NCBI RefSeq assembly: GCF_009728935.1
Contig: NZ_CP034235.1
Coordinates: 7,403,501 to 7,467,500 of the forward strand
Reading direction: 5' to 3'
Source: Paenibacillus psychroresistens
GTDB taxonomy: Bacteria > Bacillota > Bacilli > Paenibacillales > NBRC-103111
Length of the DNA: 64,000 nucleotides
The translations under genes were made by a program, and so were the position numbers. Below, piece by piece: positions 1-8,923 of the stretch (within the stretch, counting starts at the first letter, position 1; each line of letters begins with the position of its first letter). The notes beneath the pieces were generated by a model. It was given only the letters and a program-made list of their open reading frames with translations. It did not search any database and had not been told where the DNA came from.

Positions 1-1661
1 GATATCTCTTTAGTAGTGTCCATAAAGGTGCGAATCGTCACATTGGTTTCATTAACTTTGAGTTGGATGCTCTGCATTTTATCCCCAATGCGATGCACCT
101 CGCCTTGAGCTACAGCTATTTGCTCAGATGCTTTTTCCTCCAAGCTTTTGAGCGTTCCACTCATCTCTTCGGCAACATCCTTAGCAATATCGATGTCCTT
201 TAATTGACGACGAATCCCACGAAGCATATCTTTGATCTTGTCATTCACCCGCTGTGAAGAGCCTTCCGAGGATGAGGTTGATTCGTTCAACAGAGTTTGA
301 CTTGCCAGAACATCTTCAGCCCCTTGTTTAACTCGAATCATGATACCTTCTAAGGAATCAATCATATTGTTAATCCACTTGGCTAGATCCTTGGTTTCAT
401 CATTACCAAATTGCCCATGATCCAAGCGCTTGGTCAAATCACCTTCGCCCTCGGCATTCAAACGAATAAATTCGTTGATCTTCAAGAGATTGTCTGCCAC
501 CGGCTTGGCACTTTTACGACTTGGTAGAATAATGCTGAACACTCCAAACAATAGATTACCGCCACCTAAAAGGCAGCTCGCTAGGAGAGTTGAAGGTTTA
601 TTCATCAGCACCACAATCATCGCCACACTGAAGAGCATAAATACAAAAACCAACCAAGTCTGCATTCGCACCAGCTTCCACTGGATACTCCGCATCCGAT
701 AAACCTCTTCTAAATCGCCTTCACACATCATCCCCCAAACATCTGGACAATGAGGAAGCTGAAAGGTCACGCCTTTGCCAATAACGGCTATATGCCGATA
801 ATCGGAATAACCAGGAAACTCAACAAACAAATTACTGCCATTTGCTATGGTATTAGCAACACCTGGATGCAGCTTGCCCGTAGCCGGATCTGTAAAGACC
901 AGCTCAAGCTCCGTGTGATCCTTGACCGATACAGTACCCCAATCCGTTTTTACACCGTCTTTTAAATTGTCGCCAAAGGTAAAGGTTAAATCCTCAAATC
1001 GGCTCCTCGATAAAGCCGTTCCAGGTAATATCTCTTTATTTAACCCTGGCTTTGCCATGAAAATATAATTATCGCCCGAATCCGGATAAATATGCCCTGA
1101 CTCTCTTTGAATTAAATCACCCAACACATCATTTGGCACCCGGCCACAAACAGCGCCTTTCCATACCCCGTCTTCCATTATCGGCAAAATATAGAGCAGC
1201 GTCATTTTATCGTGGAATTTGGATGAGCTTGGACCGATTTCCAACGTCAAAGGATCTGAATATGGACCCAACAAACAAGGCTTTCCTTGATTCGTAGCTT
1301 CTAAACCATGATATGTACAAGAATTCGCTTGATACGCCGTACCTACATGCTTGGCAAAAGTAGAGTAGACTACCTTCCTATTCTCATCTAGCAAATAAAT
1401 CTCCGAAAAATCATTCCCGCGCTTCTTAGTTGCATTAAATAATCTCTCTAGCAATGCATCGGTTTTACTCGTATTCTGTTGAATTTGCTCTTTTAATCTA
1501 CTGAGATGGGACCAGTATTCTTCGACCCACCCGTTTAATAATTGAACCCGCGTTTGTGCTATCCCTTCAAAAATATCCTCAACATCCGTTTTCAAGCGGC
1601 GATTCAGGCGATACGACCACCATAATGGCAGCCCCGTTTTAAACCCTAACCAGTCGAACAT
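1..1661 (-). CDS. Methyl-accepting chemotaxis protein, 5' part (runs off window start)
   Basis: The reading frame is open from an ATG at 1661 (GAGGGGGG-type RBS upstream) to the window edge, giving about 553 residues without the C-terminus. The N-terminal ~330 residues form a soluble region with Cys-containing segments (SCTYHG, KPCLLGPYSDP, LPHCPDVWGMMCEGD). Two adjacent hydrophobic segments follow at about 334-353 and 357-377. A HAMP-like stretch (KPVADNLLKINEFI...GDLTKRL) comes next, then a long coiled-coil typical of the MCP signalling domain. Such receptors pass ligand signals to CheA/CheW. Oddly, there is no N-terminal membrane anchor, so the sensor part should lie in the cytoplasm ahead of a transmembrane hairpin. 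The ligand cannot be told. The conserved signalling tip would lie outside the window. Confidence 0.75.
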   Translation of the reverse strand, partial: MFDWLGFKTGLPLWWSYRLNRRLKTDVEDIFEGIAQTRVQLLNGWVEEYWSHLSRLKEQIQQNTSKTDALLERLFNATKKRGNDFSEIYLLDENRKVVYSTFAKHVGTAYQANSCTYHGLEATNQGKPCLLGPYSDPLTLEIGPSSSKFHDKMTLLYILPIMEDGVWKGAVCGRVPNDVLGDLIQRESGHIYPDSGDNYIFMAKPGLNKEILPGTALSRSRFEDLTFTFGDNLKDGVKTDWGTVSVKDHTELELVFTDPATGKLHPGVANTIANGSNLFVEFPGYSDYRHIAVIGKGVTFQLPHCPDVWGMMCEGDLEEVYRMRSIQWKLVRMQTWLVFVFMLFSVAMIVVLMNKPSTLLASCLLGGGNLLFGVFSIILPSRKSAKPVADNLLKINEFIRLNAEGEGDLTKRLDHGQFGNDETKDLAKWINNMIDSLEGIMIRVKQGAEDVLASQTLLNESTSSSEGSSQRVNDKIKDMLRGIRRQLKDIDIAKDVAEEMSGTLKSLEEKASEQIAVAQGEVHRIGDKMQSIQLKVNETNVTIRTFMDTTKEI

Positions 1662-1701
1662 GTTGTACGCCCCCCTCTTGAGCTAACCTTTTGCGGAAAC
1701 A

Positions 1702-2559
1702 TTATTCAACTTGTTTTACATTGACGATGACTTCTAATCGTTGCTGATCTGTTCCTCGATAAATTCCTTTCACTGGAACAATGTCCTCGTAATCCCTCCC
1801 GTGGCATAGCTTTACGTATCGCCAGTTAATATCACCGTTGTTTGTCGGATCGTAACCTACCCAACCAATTCCCGGAACAAAAGCCTCCACCCAAGCATGT
1901 GATGCTTGCTCATAGTCCGCATGCCCACCTTGCAAATCACCAACAAAATGATAGCCGCTGACATACCGCGCAGGGACTTGCATATTTTTGCAGATCGCGA
2001 TCATCAAATGGGCAAAATCCTGACAAACCCCTTGCTGCAAATGGACAATTTCAGCAATCGTGGTTTTAACATGCGTTGCATAAGGATTGTATTCGTAATT
2101 GGTAAAAATCGCCTCTGAAATCATTTTCAGCTTTTTCTCAATGCTTACCTCTATCTCACCATTTACAAATGGCTTGGCAAGCTCTGGATCAATATAGGTG
2201 TATTTGGAATCCATCAGATACTCTGCATGCTGATTAATAAATCGTTCACTATGCAGCATTTCCAACTGCTCCTTCAAGCTAAGGATTTGTTTACGCTCAG
2301 GCTCCAGCTCATCCGTAACCACAATAGAGGTGGTCTTAATCATAAGTTCATGGTGTGGATCCCCAACTGAAAAAGAGTGCACCCGATTCCCAAAAAAATC
2401 ATCGTACGAGAATAACGAAACACTAGGCTCTACAGTTACTGTATGCTGATAGCAGGATTGGCGATGATTCGAGCTCGGGGTCAAGCGAATTTCATTGACA
2501 CTCTCCGACGTCGGAGTTGCGTAATGATAGCGCGTTAAGTGTGTAATCTCTAGTTTCAT
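1702..2559 (-). CDS. Transglutaminase-like cysteine protein with Bact_transglu_N domain
   Basis: This 285-residue protein starts with the beta-rich bacterial transglutaminase N-terminal domain (about 1-80). The transglutaminase core follows, with the catalytic triad visible as Cys179 (GVCQDFAH), His221 (SHAWVEA) and Asp237 (YDPTN). No signal peptide is seen, so it is probably cytoplasmic. Its ATG overlaps the stop of the alpha-E gene by 4 nt (ATGA), which indicates translational coupling. With the alpha-E and ATP-grasp genes it forms a trio found together in many bacteria. The trio is thought, from comparative genomics, to make or process a peptide modification, but no substrate is established. 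The fold is certain and the biochemical role is unknown. Confidence 0.85.
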   Translation of the reverse strand: MKLEITHLTRYHYATPTSESVNEIRLTPSSNHRQSCYQHTVTVEPSVSLFSYDDFFGNRVHSFSVGDPHHELMIKTTSIVVTDELEPERKQILSLKEQLEMLHSERFINQHAEYLMDSKYTYIDPELAKPFVNGEIEVSIEKKLKMISEAIFTNYEYNPYATHVKTTIAEIVHLQQGVCQDFAHLMIAICKNMQVPARYVSGYHFVGDLQGGHADYEQASHAWVEAFVPGIGWVGYDPTNNGDINWRYVKLCHGRDYEDIVPVKGIYRGTDQQRLEVIVNVKQVE

Positions 2560-3527
2560 ACGCCCAAGACCCCTTTCCGAAAAAATGTTTTGGAAATCAC
2601 TTCACCTAGTTGATTAATTGAAAGCGACATTTCCTCTAGAAGCTTCGGTAAACCTTCGCTGTCCAGATCTTCCCACTCCAGATAAGCTAGGTTTGCACGT
2701 GTTTTTCCAGCAAAACGAATCGCTTGATCGGAAGGCAAGGTAAATTCTAGATCACGGCGGATGTTCTTCAAATGTGTTTCTATATTCACTAAAGAAAAAT
2801 TAACGGAACGTGGAAATACGAAGTTAAGCATCAAAAATTGCACAATTTTTTCAATATGAAATTCATTGGCACACATTTTACGAAAAGCCTCATAAGCGCT
2901 GACCGATTTCAATACTGCTATCATCCGTTGATAATTATCATGGTCGGTGAATTTCGAGGCGTCCTGCATGTAGCTGCGATAGATGACCTGCAGAATTCGC
3001 ACTGTATTCTCTGCCCGTTCCATGTATTTACCCAATTGAATAAAATGCCACTCGTTGCTCCGCAGCATAGTCGATTCAAGGCTGCCGTGAAACAAGGCTA
3101 CCCATTCCTTAATCTTCTGATAAAATACATACGGTGAAAGCGCGCGAATGTCCGCAAGACCCTGCTCTCTCAGCCAGATATAAAAAGCGTTGATGATATC
3201 CCAAGACTCTCCAGGTATTCCTTCTTTAATCGTCCTCGCGTTATCCCTGGCTTGTGAAACGCACGAAAAGATAGAGTTGTTATGCTTGCGTTCGAATGTC
3301 ATAAAATGCAGCACATCCGACTCGGTCGCTTGTTTATTCTGCTCCGCAAATATCGCATAATCGCCGACGGCTTGAATCAGCTTTTCCCACACTAAGGCAC
3401 CTGACTCCTGAGGGTCCTTCAATTCGTGGCGCATGTGATAATTTACGTCTATTAGACGAGCGTGGTTTTCGACTCGCTCCATGTAGCGGCCTAACCAGAA
3501 TAGGGTTTCTGCTTTTCTATTGAGCAT
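2556..3527 (-). CDS. Alpha-E domain protein (DUF403)
   Basis: This 323-residue, mostly helical protein has the family's typical N-terminus (MLNRKAETLFWLGRYMERVE) and a repeat of that motif near the middle (QLGKYMERAENTVRIL). It is the constant partner of permuted ATP-grasp and transglutaminase genes. No catalytic residues are assigned to the family. The ATG at 3527 has a clear AAAGGAGG RBS. It lies 283 nt downstream of the ATP-grasp gene, an unusually long gap for this trio, and that gap holds a nested inverted repeat. The gene overlaps the transglutaminase gene by 4 nt. Its role is inferred only from gene neighbourhood: an accessory or substrate-binding part of a peptide-tagging system. Confidence 0.85.
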   Translation of the reverse strand: MLNRKAETLFWLGRYMERVENHARLIDVNYHMRHELKDPQESGALVWEKLIQAVGDYAIFAEQNKQATESDVLHFMTFERKHNNSIFSCVSQARDNARTIKEGIPGESWDIINAFYIWLREQGLADIRALSPYVFYQKIKEWVALFHGSLESTMLRSNEWHFIQLGKYMERAENTVRILQVIYRSYMQDASKFTDHDNYQRMIAVLKSVSAYEAFRKMCANEFHIEKIVQFLMLNFVFPRSVNFSLVNIETHLKNIRRDLEFTLPSDQAIRFAGKTRANLAYLEWEDLDSEGLPKLLEEMSLSINQLGEVISKTFFRKGVLGV

Positions 3528-3619
3528 AGGCTTCCTCCTTTAAAATAAGTCCCTAAACCTTACTTTAGAAGCTTAACGTTGCAGTACATGATAGATGTGC
3601 CTTCCAGCCACTCTTGAAT

Positions 3620-3663
3620 TTGCATCCTCTTTTATTGGAATAAAACAGATTGTAAGGATGCAA
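3620..3663. repeat. Nested inverted repeat in the ATP-grasp/alpha-E gap
   Basis: An outer 9-bp perfect inverted repeat (TTGCATCCT / AGGATGCAA, 3620-3628 and 3655-3663) encloses an inner 7-bp one (TTTTATT gg AATAAAA, 3630-3645). It sits in the 283-nt region between two genes usually in one operon (3528-3810). No gene, promoter or U-tract was recognised in that region. It could fold as an RNA element on the leader of the alpha-E gene or serve as a DNA operator. The structure is seen directly and the function is unknown. Confidence 0.4.
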
Positions 3664-3810
3664 TCTTCAAAGGCGGCACGTAAACTTTCCAGACACACCC
3701 ATCACTCCCTTACACCCAGCTTTAAAAGTAAAACCATTAACTCAAATTTTCATTTCGTCATTTTCAGAAAGACTAAACCAAAACCAAACTATGTCCTTAA
3801 GATATGAACC

Positions 3811-5265
3811 TTAAGCCAAAACCCAAGTATCTTTACTGCCGCCGCCTTGGGAGGAGTTTACGACCAAAGAGCCTTCTTTTAGAGCGACACGGGTTAGGCC
3901 GCCTGGGATTACTTGCATTTCTTTGCCATAAGTAACAAATGCGCGGAGATCGATATGGCGCGGGCATAGCTTACCATCAATGAATGTAGGTGCAGTAGAT
4001 AGTTGAATTGTAGGTTGAGCAATGTAGTTGGATGGGTCGTTGCGTATCTTAATAGCAAACTCGGCGATTTCTTCGTCCGTTGCACATGGGCCGATTAGCA
4101 TTCCATACCCTCCGGAAAGCGAGGTTTCTTTTACAACCAACTCACTTAAATGAGCCAGCACATATTCCCGTTCCTCTGGGCGGCTAAGAATATAGGTCGG
4201 AACGTTCTTGAGGATGGGTTCTTCGTTTAAATAGTATTTAATCATTTCTGGAACATAGGCATAAACCGCTTTATCATCTGCCACCCCGGTTCCGGGTGCA
4301 TTAGCAATTGTTACGTTGCCCATTCGATAAGCGTTCATCAAACCCGCAATACCTAACATGGAATCCGCGCGAAATGCCAGTGGATCCAAGTAATCATCGT
4401 CTAAACGACGGTAGATGACATCAATTTGCTTCAACCCGCGAATTGTCCGCATATAAACCTTATGATCCTGAACAATTAAATCGCGGCCTTCCACAAGTAG
4501 AATTCCCATCTCCTGTGCCAGAAAGGTATGCTCATAGTAAGCCGAATTTCCTGAACCCGGAGTTAGCAGCGCTACTATTGGGTCTCTTTTGTTATTAGGT
4601 GCAATGCTGCGCAAGCTAGATAATAAATTATTCAGTCCACTGTCAATATCACGAACATGATAATCAAAATACAGCTCAGGAAATAAGTGCATAATTAGTT
4701 GTCTGTTCTTATAGAGGTATGAAAGTCCAGATGGCGTTCTTAAATTGTCCTCTAAGACAAAAAAATCCCCAGCACCATCACGAATCAAATCGATTCCCGA
4801 GAGAGGAGTGTAAACGCCATGCGGTATATTCATGCCCATCATTTCAGGTCGAAAATAACGATTCGTTACAACCATCTTTCGCGGAATGATCTCATCATGC
4901 AAAATATTTTGTTTATGATAAATGTCCCAAAGGAATAAATTTAAAGCTTTAACTCTTTGTTTAAGCCCTTTATCCATGACTCGCCATTCTTCTGCTGAAA
5001 CAATTCGCGGCACCATATCAAAAGGAATTAACCGTTCTAGCGGCTCGGATTGTTCATCGTTATAAAGGGTAAAGGTAACTCCCTGCTTCACCAAGTGCGA
5101 TTGCATGGATGCATTGCGTCCGCTTAACTCATCTTCCGTCATAGCAAGTAACCGTCCATGAACACCCGCATAGTGACTTCTCACTTGATCAGGCCCTGCA
5201 AACATTTCGTCAAAGCCGATGGAACGATGGTAACTCATCTGTCGTTGTTTTTGGGTATTTATCAT
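3811..5265 (-). CDS. Circularly permuted ATP-grasp protein (DUF404/DUF407 type)
   Basis: This protein of about 484 residues is a circularly permuted ATP-grasp ligase. Characteristic stretches are FDEMF near the start, GIDLIRDG...FFVLEDNLRTPSG in the middle, and the family-typical C-terminus RHIDLRAFV...GGLTRVAL and NSSQGGGSKDTWV. ATP-grasp enzymes join a carboxylate to an amine with ATP, and this branch is predicted to act on peptides. I chose the ATG at 5265 because an AAGGGGGAA RBS lies 8 nt upstream. The in-frame ATG 21 nt earlier lacks one. It is the first gene of the ATP-grasp/alpha-E/transglutaminase trio. The substrate is unknown. Confidence 0.85.
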   Translation of the reverse strand: MINTQKQRQMSYHRSIGFDEMFAGPDQVRSHYAGVHGRLLAMTEDELSGRNASMQSHLVKQGVTFTLYNDEQSEPLERLIPFDMVPRIVSAEEWRVMDKGLKQRVKALNLFLWDIYHKQNILHDEIIPRKMVVTNRYFRPEMMGMNIPHGVYTPLSGIDLIRDGAGDFFVLEDNLRTPSGLSYLYKNRQLIMHLFPELYFDYHVRDIDSGLNNLLSSLRSIAPNNKRDPIVALLTPGSGNSAYYEHTFLAQEMGILLVEGRDLIVQDHKVYMRTIRGLKQIDVIYRRLDDDYLDPLAFRADSMLGIAGLMNAYRMGNVTIANAPGTGVADDKAVYAYVPEMIKYYLNEEPILKNVPTYILSRPEEREYVLAHLSELVVKETSLSGGYGMLIGPCATDEEIAEFAIKIRNDPSNYIAQPTIQLSTAPTFIDGKLCPRHIDLRAFVTYGKEMQVIPGGLTRVALKEGSLVVNSSQGGGSKDTWVLA

Positions 5266-5387
5266 GCACCATTCCCCCTTATACATCCATCATAATTAGG
5301 AGTCATGTTTATGTCAATATTAGTTACACCATTTTGACGAAAGTTTATCTATAATTCACCATATGTTATGTTTTATGACACAATTTA

Positions 5388-6998
5388 TCAATTCATTTTT
5401 TCATTATAGGTTATAATTTGATTTCGACCATTCTGCTTGGCTTGATAAAGCGCACGATCCGCTCTTTCAAGCAACAAAATAGGATTATCGCCATTTTCAG
5501 GAAAGCCCGCTATCCCTAAAGATAACGTAACTCGCGACCTTATGGGATTCTCCGAAAATTCCATTCTCATCCTGATTCGTTCCGCTATTTTGTAGGCAAG
5601 CTCTGCATGAACTCGCGGCAATAGAATAAGGAATTCCTCACCGCCAAAACGGCAGCAAACATCCTCCGGCCTCACTTCATTCAGCATAATTCTCGCCAAG
5701 TATTTGAGCATTTCATCACCCATGAGATGGCCGAAATTATCATTAACCGCTTTAAAATGATCCAAATCCAGCAGTAAAACGGAGAAAGGCACCTCTTGCT
5801 CCATCCAAATTTCCATGTAGCTATCGATTGAGCGTCGATTCATCAATCCTGTTAATGCATCCGTTTGTGACTCCTGCGTGAAATGAACCACTTTCTCTTG
5901 AAGCACACCCACTGCTTTAATAATGGCTTTATTCAATTTATTGGCTTCATAATTCCAATGCTTAATTTGCGGAAATTCCATATCATGCTGTTCGCCTTCC
6001 GAGAAAACACTTGCATAATTCGCAAGCTGAGTTAGCGGTTTAGCGACCAGAGTAGATACCCACCAAGCTAATATTAATAAAAGCAATACAAACGGAAGTG
6101 TGTATAATATAATTCGCTTCATTGCCTTTTGTGTAAGGTTTAGAACATCTTTGGAAGGAGTTTGCGTAACAACTCCCCAGCCACTTTCTGCGACAAGCGC
6201 CTCGCTAGCTAACATGGACGCTCCTTTACTGTTGACTAAGGACTGCTCACTACTAAGCTTCCCATTCATAATCTCCTGAACTATCGGGTTCTTACTAACA
6301 TCCTCGCCAATACGACTCGGATCCGGATGATAGATCAGCACCCCTAAGCGTGAAACCGCATACGTATATGATTCATTCAAATCCTGGCCTTCTTTATCCA
6401 GAATGCTTTTAAAGATATTGTCTGCTTGAACGTAGATAGTCCCGACTACTATACCTATAAATCCGCCATTCATATCAAAAACGGGATGACTGACATTAAC
6501 AACAAGCCTGCCCGTAGTCGCCATATAGGGTTCAGAAATTAAAAATTTTCTTATATTTAGCGCTTGTGCCACCTGGTCTGATGTTAGCTTTGTCCCGGCG
6601 AGACCTACACTTGCTGGAGAAATAGCCACACACATACCCTGTTTATCAACAAAAGTAGTTGAATTAAAATTATTACTGCTGGATTTAAGTAAATCCATTT
6701 GATATTGAATATCGTCCTGATCACCTAAATGCTTACCCATCTCGCCAGCAGTCAACGCCAAGCTCTGTTTCATAGACTTAAACAATGAATCCGTTGTAGC
6801 CGCCAAGCGCTCCGAATTGATTCTATTCAGTTCTAGCGTTCTTTCTGTAAAGGAGGATTGCTCAATTTGATAGACTGCTCCGATGCTGATAATAAGGGCA
6901 AGAATAATAGACAAACCTACTAGAACACTAACAATAAAAGACAGCTTAAACCCACGATTTCTAACCCGTTTCAATTTCGCACGCATGAATGCCAACAA
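5388..6998 (-). CDS. Membrane diguanylate cyclase with dCache-like sensor
   Basis: This 536-residue protein has transmembrane segments at about 20-42 and 296-316, which bracket an extracytoplasmic dCache-like sensor domain. A short linker follows, then a C-terminal GGDEF domain. The active-site motif is GGEEF at 452-456. An RxxD inhibitory site (RPED, 443-446) lies exactly five residues before it, so product feedback by c-di-GMP is expected. The enzyme makes c-di-GMP from two GTP. The start appears to be TTG at 6998, which has AGGGG 8 nt upstream. An ATG four codons later is badly spaced. It stands alone, with 130-nt gaps on the downstream side. The ligand is unknown. Confidence 0.88.
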   Translation of the reverse strand: MLAFMRAKLKRVRNRGFKLSFIVSVLVGLSIILALIISIGAVYQIEQSSFTERTLELNRINSERLAATTDSLFKSMKQSLALTAGEMGKHLGDQDDIQYQMDLLKSSSNNFNSTTFVDKQGMCVAISPASVGLAGTKLTSDQVAQALNIRKFLISEPYMATTGRLVVNVSHPVFDMNGGFIGIVVGTIYVQADNIFKSILDKEGQDLNESYTYAVSRLGVLIYHPDPSRIGEDVSKNPIVQEIMNGKLSSEQSLVNSKGASMLASEALVAESGWGVVTQTPSKDVLNLTQKAMKRIILYTLPFVLLLLILAWWVSTLVAKPLTQLANYASVFSEGEQHDMEFPQIKHWNYEANKLNKAIIKAVGVLQEKVVHFTQESQTDALTGLMNRRSIDSYMEIWMEQEVPFSVLLLDLDHFKAVNDNFGHLMGDEMLKYLARIMLNEVRPEDVCCRFGGEEFLILLPRVHAELAYKIAERIRMRMEFSENPIRSRVTLSLGIAGFPENGDNPILLLERADRALYQAKQNGRNQIITYNEKMN

Positions 6999-7131
6999 CG
7001 ATGTCGCCCCTATTCATAACCCCGATAATTAAGCAAATATGATGCAAAATAACTTATTTTTTTATTATACATGAAGGTTTGAAAGTTAGGTTTATTTTTA
7101 CTAAATTTTACACTCTAAACGACAAATTTCA

Positions 7132-7827
7132 TCATTTTTTTGCAATATCTTCATAAATTTGACCCAATTCAGCTTCAGAAAGCTCCCGCCAGCTTCCCAT
7201 TCTCAGATTCTCCAGGGTGATATTCATAATTCGAACGCGCTGCAATCTACGTACCTGATACTCAAAATGTGCGCACATCCGACGAATTTGGCGATTTAAT
7301 CCCTGAGTTAAGACAATTCGGAAGACATAATCCGAAATACGGCTAACCTCACACGCTTGAGTCACTGTATCAAGAATCGGAACCCCCTCAGCCATTCCCT
7401 GCAAGAATTGCGGAGTAATCAACCGATTAACCGTTACAATATATTCTTTAGCATGACTATTCTCCGCACGCAAAATTTGATTAACAATATCGCCATTATT
7501 CGTCAGCAGAATAAGACCCTCTGAATCTTTATCTAAACGCCCGATAGGAAAAATACGTTCCTCATGTCCAATAAAGTCAATTATATTCCCTTCAATATGC
7601 CGTTCAGTCGTACAGGTAATGCCTACCGGCTTATTGAAAGCTATATATAACGCCGTTTTTTTCGCACCAATTAGCTGACCATCCACCCGAACCTCATCTT
7701 CTTTTTCTGCTTGGCTTCCAAGCTCTGCTAGCTTTCCATTAATCGTCACTCGCCCAGCCTCTACCCACTTGTCCGCTTCACGTCTCGAAGAGATCCCTGT
7801 TTCACTAATAAACTTATTAATTCGCAT
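7132..7827 (-). CDS. rluF: 23S rRNA pseudouridine synthase, RluF-type
   Basis: This 231-residue protein has an N-terminal S4 RNA-binding domain (MRINKFISETGISSRREADKWV) and an RsuA/RluB/E/F-type synthase domain with the catalytic aspartate in GRLDKDSEGL (Asp99). It isomerises uridine to pseudouridine in rRNA. Absence of a longer N-terminal extension and the MRINKFISE start favour RluF (E. coli position U2604) over RluB or RsuA. The target site is inferred from that similarity only. It is divergent from the DHH gene, with only about 110 nt between the start codons. Confidence 0.8.
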   Translation of the reverse strand: MRINKFISETGISSRREADKWVEAGRVTINGKLAELGSQAEKEDEVRVDGQLIGAKKTALYIAFNKPVGITCTTERHIEGNIIDFIGHEERIFPIGRLDKDSEGLILLTNNGDIVNQILRAENSHAKEYIVTVNRLITPQFLQGMAEGVPILDTVTQACEVSRISDYVFRIVLTQGLNRQIRRMCAHFEYQVRRLQRVRIMNITLENLRMGSWRELSEAELGQIYEDIAKK

Positions 7828-7873
7828 ACTCTAATACGCCTGCCTTTCTTTTCACTAAATTATTATATCACAA

Positions 7874-7903
7874 TTGAAAATACAAATCGGTCGATGGTAT
7901 AAT
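7874..7903 (+). promoter_or_regulatory. Sigma-A promoter of the DHH gene
   Basis: TTGAAA at 7874-7879 and TATAAT at 7898-7903 are separated by 18 bp. A TGG just before the -10 box makes an extended -10. The predicted transcript starts about 30 nt before the ATG at 7940. Confidence 0.7.
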
Positions 7904-7939
7904 AGTCCTAGAAATTATTGGATAGAGGAGCGAACCCCC

Positions 7940-8854
7940 ATGCGTTTGATAACTAGGTCGGATTTTGACGGATTGGTTTGTGCCATGCTTTTTAAAAAAT
8001 TGGATATGATTAATGAAATGAAGTTTGTACACCCGAAAGATATGCAAGACGGGATTATAGAAGTTACTTCAAATGATATTATCGCTAACCTACCTTTCGT
8101 TCAAGGCTGTGGCCTGTGGTTCGACCATCATTCAAGTGAATTAACACGCAATGCACCGGAAATTGAATTTAAAGGCGAGACTCGTATCGCCCCGAGCGCC
8201 GCTCGTGTTGTCTATGATTATTACGGCGGTAAGGAAGTATTCGGCGACATCGACAATATTATGGCAGGTGTTGATAAAGCAGATGCTGCTCAATTCAGCG
8301 CAGACGATATCCTCAACCCTAAAGGCTGGGATTTATTATCATTCATCATGGATGCCCGCACAGGTCTAGGTCGTTATCGCGATTTCCGTATCAGCAACTA
8401 CCAGCTCATGGAAGATCTTGTCGAACTTTGCGCCATAAAAACAGCCGAAGAAATCCTAGAATTACCCGATGTTAAAGAACGCGTTATTCGCTACCACGAA
8501 TTGGATCAAGAGTTTCGCAGCATGCTGAAAGAGCACACACGCACAGATGGTAATGTTATTATTACCGATTTACGTGATGTTGAAACGATTTACCCAGGTA
8601 ATCGTTTTATGGTCTATGCACTTAACCCAAACGAGAATATCTCCATATGGGTGATTGACGGACGAGCTAAACAGAATTGCGTTTTCGCTTGTGGTCACAG
8701 CATTATCAACCGCACCTCAAAAACGAATGTCGGCGAATTGATGTTAACTCACGGCGGAGGCGGCCATCAGGCTGCTGGAACCTGCCAAGTCCCATACGAC
8801 GACGCCAACAAAGAGCTGCAATCCTTAATTGATTCCATGAAAGCCGCTGGATAA
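7940..8854 (+). CDS. DHH-family phosphoesterase (exopolyphosphatase-like)
   Basis: The protein has about 304 residues. DHH-superfamily motifs are visible: SDFDGLVCA near the N-terminus, FDHHSSE, a later aspartate motif (GVDKADAAQF), and the C-terminal DHHA1 glycine motif HGGGGHQAAGTC. Such enzymes are Mn-dependent phosphodiesterases acting on small nucleotides, oligoribonucleotides or polyphosphate, and the precise substrate cannot be read from sequence. The ATG at 7940 has GAGGAG 9 nt upstream and a strong promoter. A longer in-frame reading from 7874 would begin inside the promoter, so I rejected it. Confidence 0.8.
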   Translation: MRLITRSDFDGLVCAMLFKKLDMINEMKFVHPKDMQDGIIEVTSNDIIANLPFVQGCGLWFDHHSSELTRNAPEIEFKGETRIAPSAARVVYDYYGGKEVFGDIDNIMAGVDKADAAQFSADDILNPKGWDLLSFIMDARTGLGRYRDFRISNYQLMEDLVELCAIKTAEEILELPDVKERVIRYHELDQEFRSMLKEHTRTDGNVIITDLRDVETIYPGNRFMVYALNPNENISIWVIDGRAKQNCVFACGHSIINRTSKTNVGELMLTHGGGGHQAAGTCQVPYDDANKELQSLIDSMKAAG

Positions 8855-8880
8855 TAGATTAATAGATTAATATAGCCATT

Positions 8881-8923
8881 AAAGAAGACAGTATACCTAA
8901 AGATAGGTAAAACTGTCTTCTTT
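8881..8923. terminator. Bidirectional terminator between converging genes
   Basis: AAAGAAGACAGT at 8881-8892 pairs with ACTGTCTTC and the T-rich tail at 8912-8923. A-tract and T-tract flank both sides, so it can serve both the DHH gene and the response-regulator operon that ends at 8924. Confidence 0.8.

Noticed and set aside
430..965. Two plus-strand open frames
   Set aside because: Both are antisense shadows of the chemoreceptor gene, which has continuous coding on the minus strand.
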